A DNA stretch of 5,512 bases from Bradyrhizobium sp. (GTDB taxonomy: Bacteria; Pseudomonadota; Alphaproteobacteria; Rhizobiales; Xanthobacteraceae), in the NCBI GenBank assembly GCA_028290165.1, contig JAQGKJ010000527.1, positions 1 through 5,512 on the forward strand, read 5' to 3'. The notes beneath the pieces are model-generated. The model saw nothing but the letters and a program-made list of their open reading frames with translations. It had not been told where the DNA came from and searched no databases. The position numbers and the translations under genes were made by a program. Shown here in pieces: positions 4,627-5,512 of this stretch. Position 1 is the stretch's first letter. Every line of letters begins with the position of its first letter.

Positions 4627-5512
4627 ATGAATTCGAAATCCCTTTCCTTGCAGTCCCGGAACGAGCGGAAACGGGAACTGCTGCTGCACTTCGAGACCAA
4701 CGGCGACGAGCTGGACAGCGAAGGCAAGTTCAATGCGGCCTACCGCAAGGACGACCGCAGGTTCATGCGGTTTCTAATTCCGCCTGGCAAGCGGGTGCTG
4801 GAACTGGGCTGCGGCCGCGGCGATCTGCTCGCCGCGCTTGAGCCGTCCTACGGCGTCGGCATCGATTTCGCCGCCAATACGGTTGCGAAGGCGATCGCCC
4901 GTCATCCCGGTCTGAATTTCGTGCTGGGCGACGTCGAAGATTCGGCGACGCTGGCCACCATCGAGGGGCCATTCGATTATATTGTGATCGCCGACACCAT
5001 CGGCATGTTCGAGGACATCGATGGCACGTTGAGGCAGGTGCATCATCTGTGCGCGCCATCGACGCGGATCATCATCGCTTATTACTCCCATTTGTGGGAG
5101 CCGATCCTCAAGCTCGCGGAAGCGCTGCATCTGCGAAAAAAGCAGCCGAAGATCAACTACATCGCGACCGCTGATTTCCTCAATCTGATGGATCTCGCGG
5201 ATTTCGAGGTGATCAGCCAGGAGCAGAGGCAACTGATCCCGCTGCGCTGGTTCGGACTGGGAACGTTCGTCAACCGGTTCATTGCGCCGCTGCCCGGCAT
5301 CCGGCAATTGTGCCTGCGGACCTATCTTGTGGGCCGTCCGGTGCGGATATTCCCGGATCGGAAATTTTCCGTGAGCATTCTCATTCCCTGCCGCAATGAG
5401 AAAGGCAATATCGAGAGCGCGATCTTGCGGATGCCCAAATTCGGCAGCGCACAGGAAATACTGTTCGTGGAGGGCAATTCCAGCGACGGCACATTCGAGG
5501 AATGCGAGCGGG
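4627..5512 (+). CDS. Class I SAM methyltransferase fused to family 2 glycosyltransferase, 3' incomplete
   Basis: The frame from ATG 4627 stays open to the right edge, giving 295 codons plus one base; the stop lies beyond. Residues 1-55 lead into a class I methyltransferase domain: motif I VLELGCGRGDLL (57-68), the acidic SAM contact GVGIDF (76-81, D80), NFVLGDVED (97-105), and FDYIVIADTIGMFEDI (116-131). A linker rich in hydrophobic and Arg residues (about 205-245) leads to the start of a GT2 domain: SVSILIPCRNEKGNIE (248-263), the first strand of the nucleotide-sugar fold with the usual N-E pair, then EILFVEGNSSDGT (277-289), the second. The catalytic half of GT2 is outside the window. Fusions of this order are, from memory, found in Bradyrhizobium-type bacteria. 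Both domains should be cytoplasmic, with GT2 using a nucleotide sugar; acceptor and methylation target are unknown. AAGG 5 nt upstream supports the start. It follows the GT-C-like gene on the same strand. Confidence 0.88.
   Translation, partial: MNSKSLSLQSRNERKRELLLHFETNGDELDSEGKFNAAYRKDDRRFMRFLIPPGKRVLELGCGRGDLLAALEPSYGVGIDFAANTVAKAIARHPGLNFVLGDVEDSATLATIEGPFDYIVIADTIGMFEDIDGTLRQVHHLCAPSTRIIIAYYSHLWEPILKLAEALHLRKKQPKINYIATADFLNLMDLADFEVISQEQRQLIPLRWFGLGTFVNRFIAPLPGIRQLCLRTYLVGRPVRIFPDRKFSVSILIPCRNEKGNIESAILRMPKFGSAQEILFVEGNSSDGTFEECER

Noticed and set aside
4596..4841. 81-codon plus-strand open frame starting before the fusion gene
   Set aside because: It is out of frame with the methyltransferase domain, which has the better ribosome site and intact motifs.
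4774..5307. 177-codon minus-strand open frame
   Set aside because: It is antisense to the methyltransferase domain of the fusion gene and shows no recognisable motifs.
1..5512. Search for CRISPR arrays, tRNA/rRNA genes, insertion sequences and attachment sites
   Set aside because: No regularly spaced repeats, tRNA-like cloverleaf, transposase reading frame or flanking target duplications were seen by eye.

Overview
The window is GC-rich DNA with strong G/C preference at third codon positions. Its protein set (a limonene-monooxygenase-type flavin oxidoreductase, FkbM methyltransferases, and a methyltransferase fused to a family 2 glycosyltransferase) suggests an alphaproteobacterium of the Bradyrhizobium/Rhodopseudomonas kind. 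That placement is inferred from sequence style and remembered family distribution, not from a search.

Layout. Positions 1-363 (minus) hold the N-terminal 121 codons of a luciferase-like flavin-dependent oxidoreductase that runs off the left edge. Positions 573-992 (plus), divergent from it, encode a 139-residue membrane-anchored, five-cysteine protein of unknown function. Positions 1039-1818 (minus) encode a first FkbM-type SAM methyltransferase, convergent with the small gene. After a 246-bp divergent intergenic region there is a plus-strand run of three genes: a second, different FkbM methyltransferase (2065-2907), a polytopic membrane protein that resembles GT-C glycosyltransferases (2915-4549), and a fusion of a class I SAM methyltransferase with a family 2 glycosyltransferase (4627 to the right edge, incomplete).

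How the genes may work together. Two FkbM enzymes, a GT-C-like membrane protein and a methyltransferase-glycosyltransferase fusion form a plausible cassette for building and O-methylating a surface glycan. One testable model is that the cytoplasmic GT2 domain loads a sugar (possibly on a polyprenyl phosphate), the GT-C-like protein transfers it on the periplasmic side, and the methyltransferases decorate it. Individual family assignments are well supported by motifs; the joint pathway is inference. The oxidoreductase and the small Cys protein need not belong to it.

Regulatory signals. The 1819-2064 region contains a perfect 7-bp inverted repeat with a 7-nt spacer, and a reasonable sigma70-type promoter for the plus-strand run (TTTACA, 17 nt, TAAAAG). 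A second compact palindrome lies nearly midway between the oxidoreductase and small-protein start codons. No RNA genes, transposons, CRISPR arrays or origins were seen. All families here are known; the less explained items are the small Cys protein, the GT-C-like protein and the palindromes.
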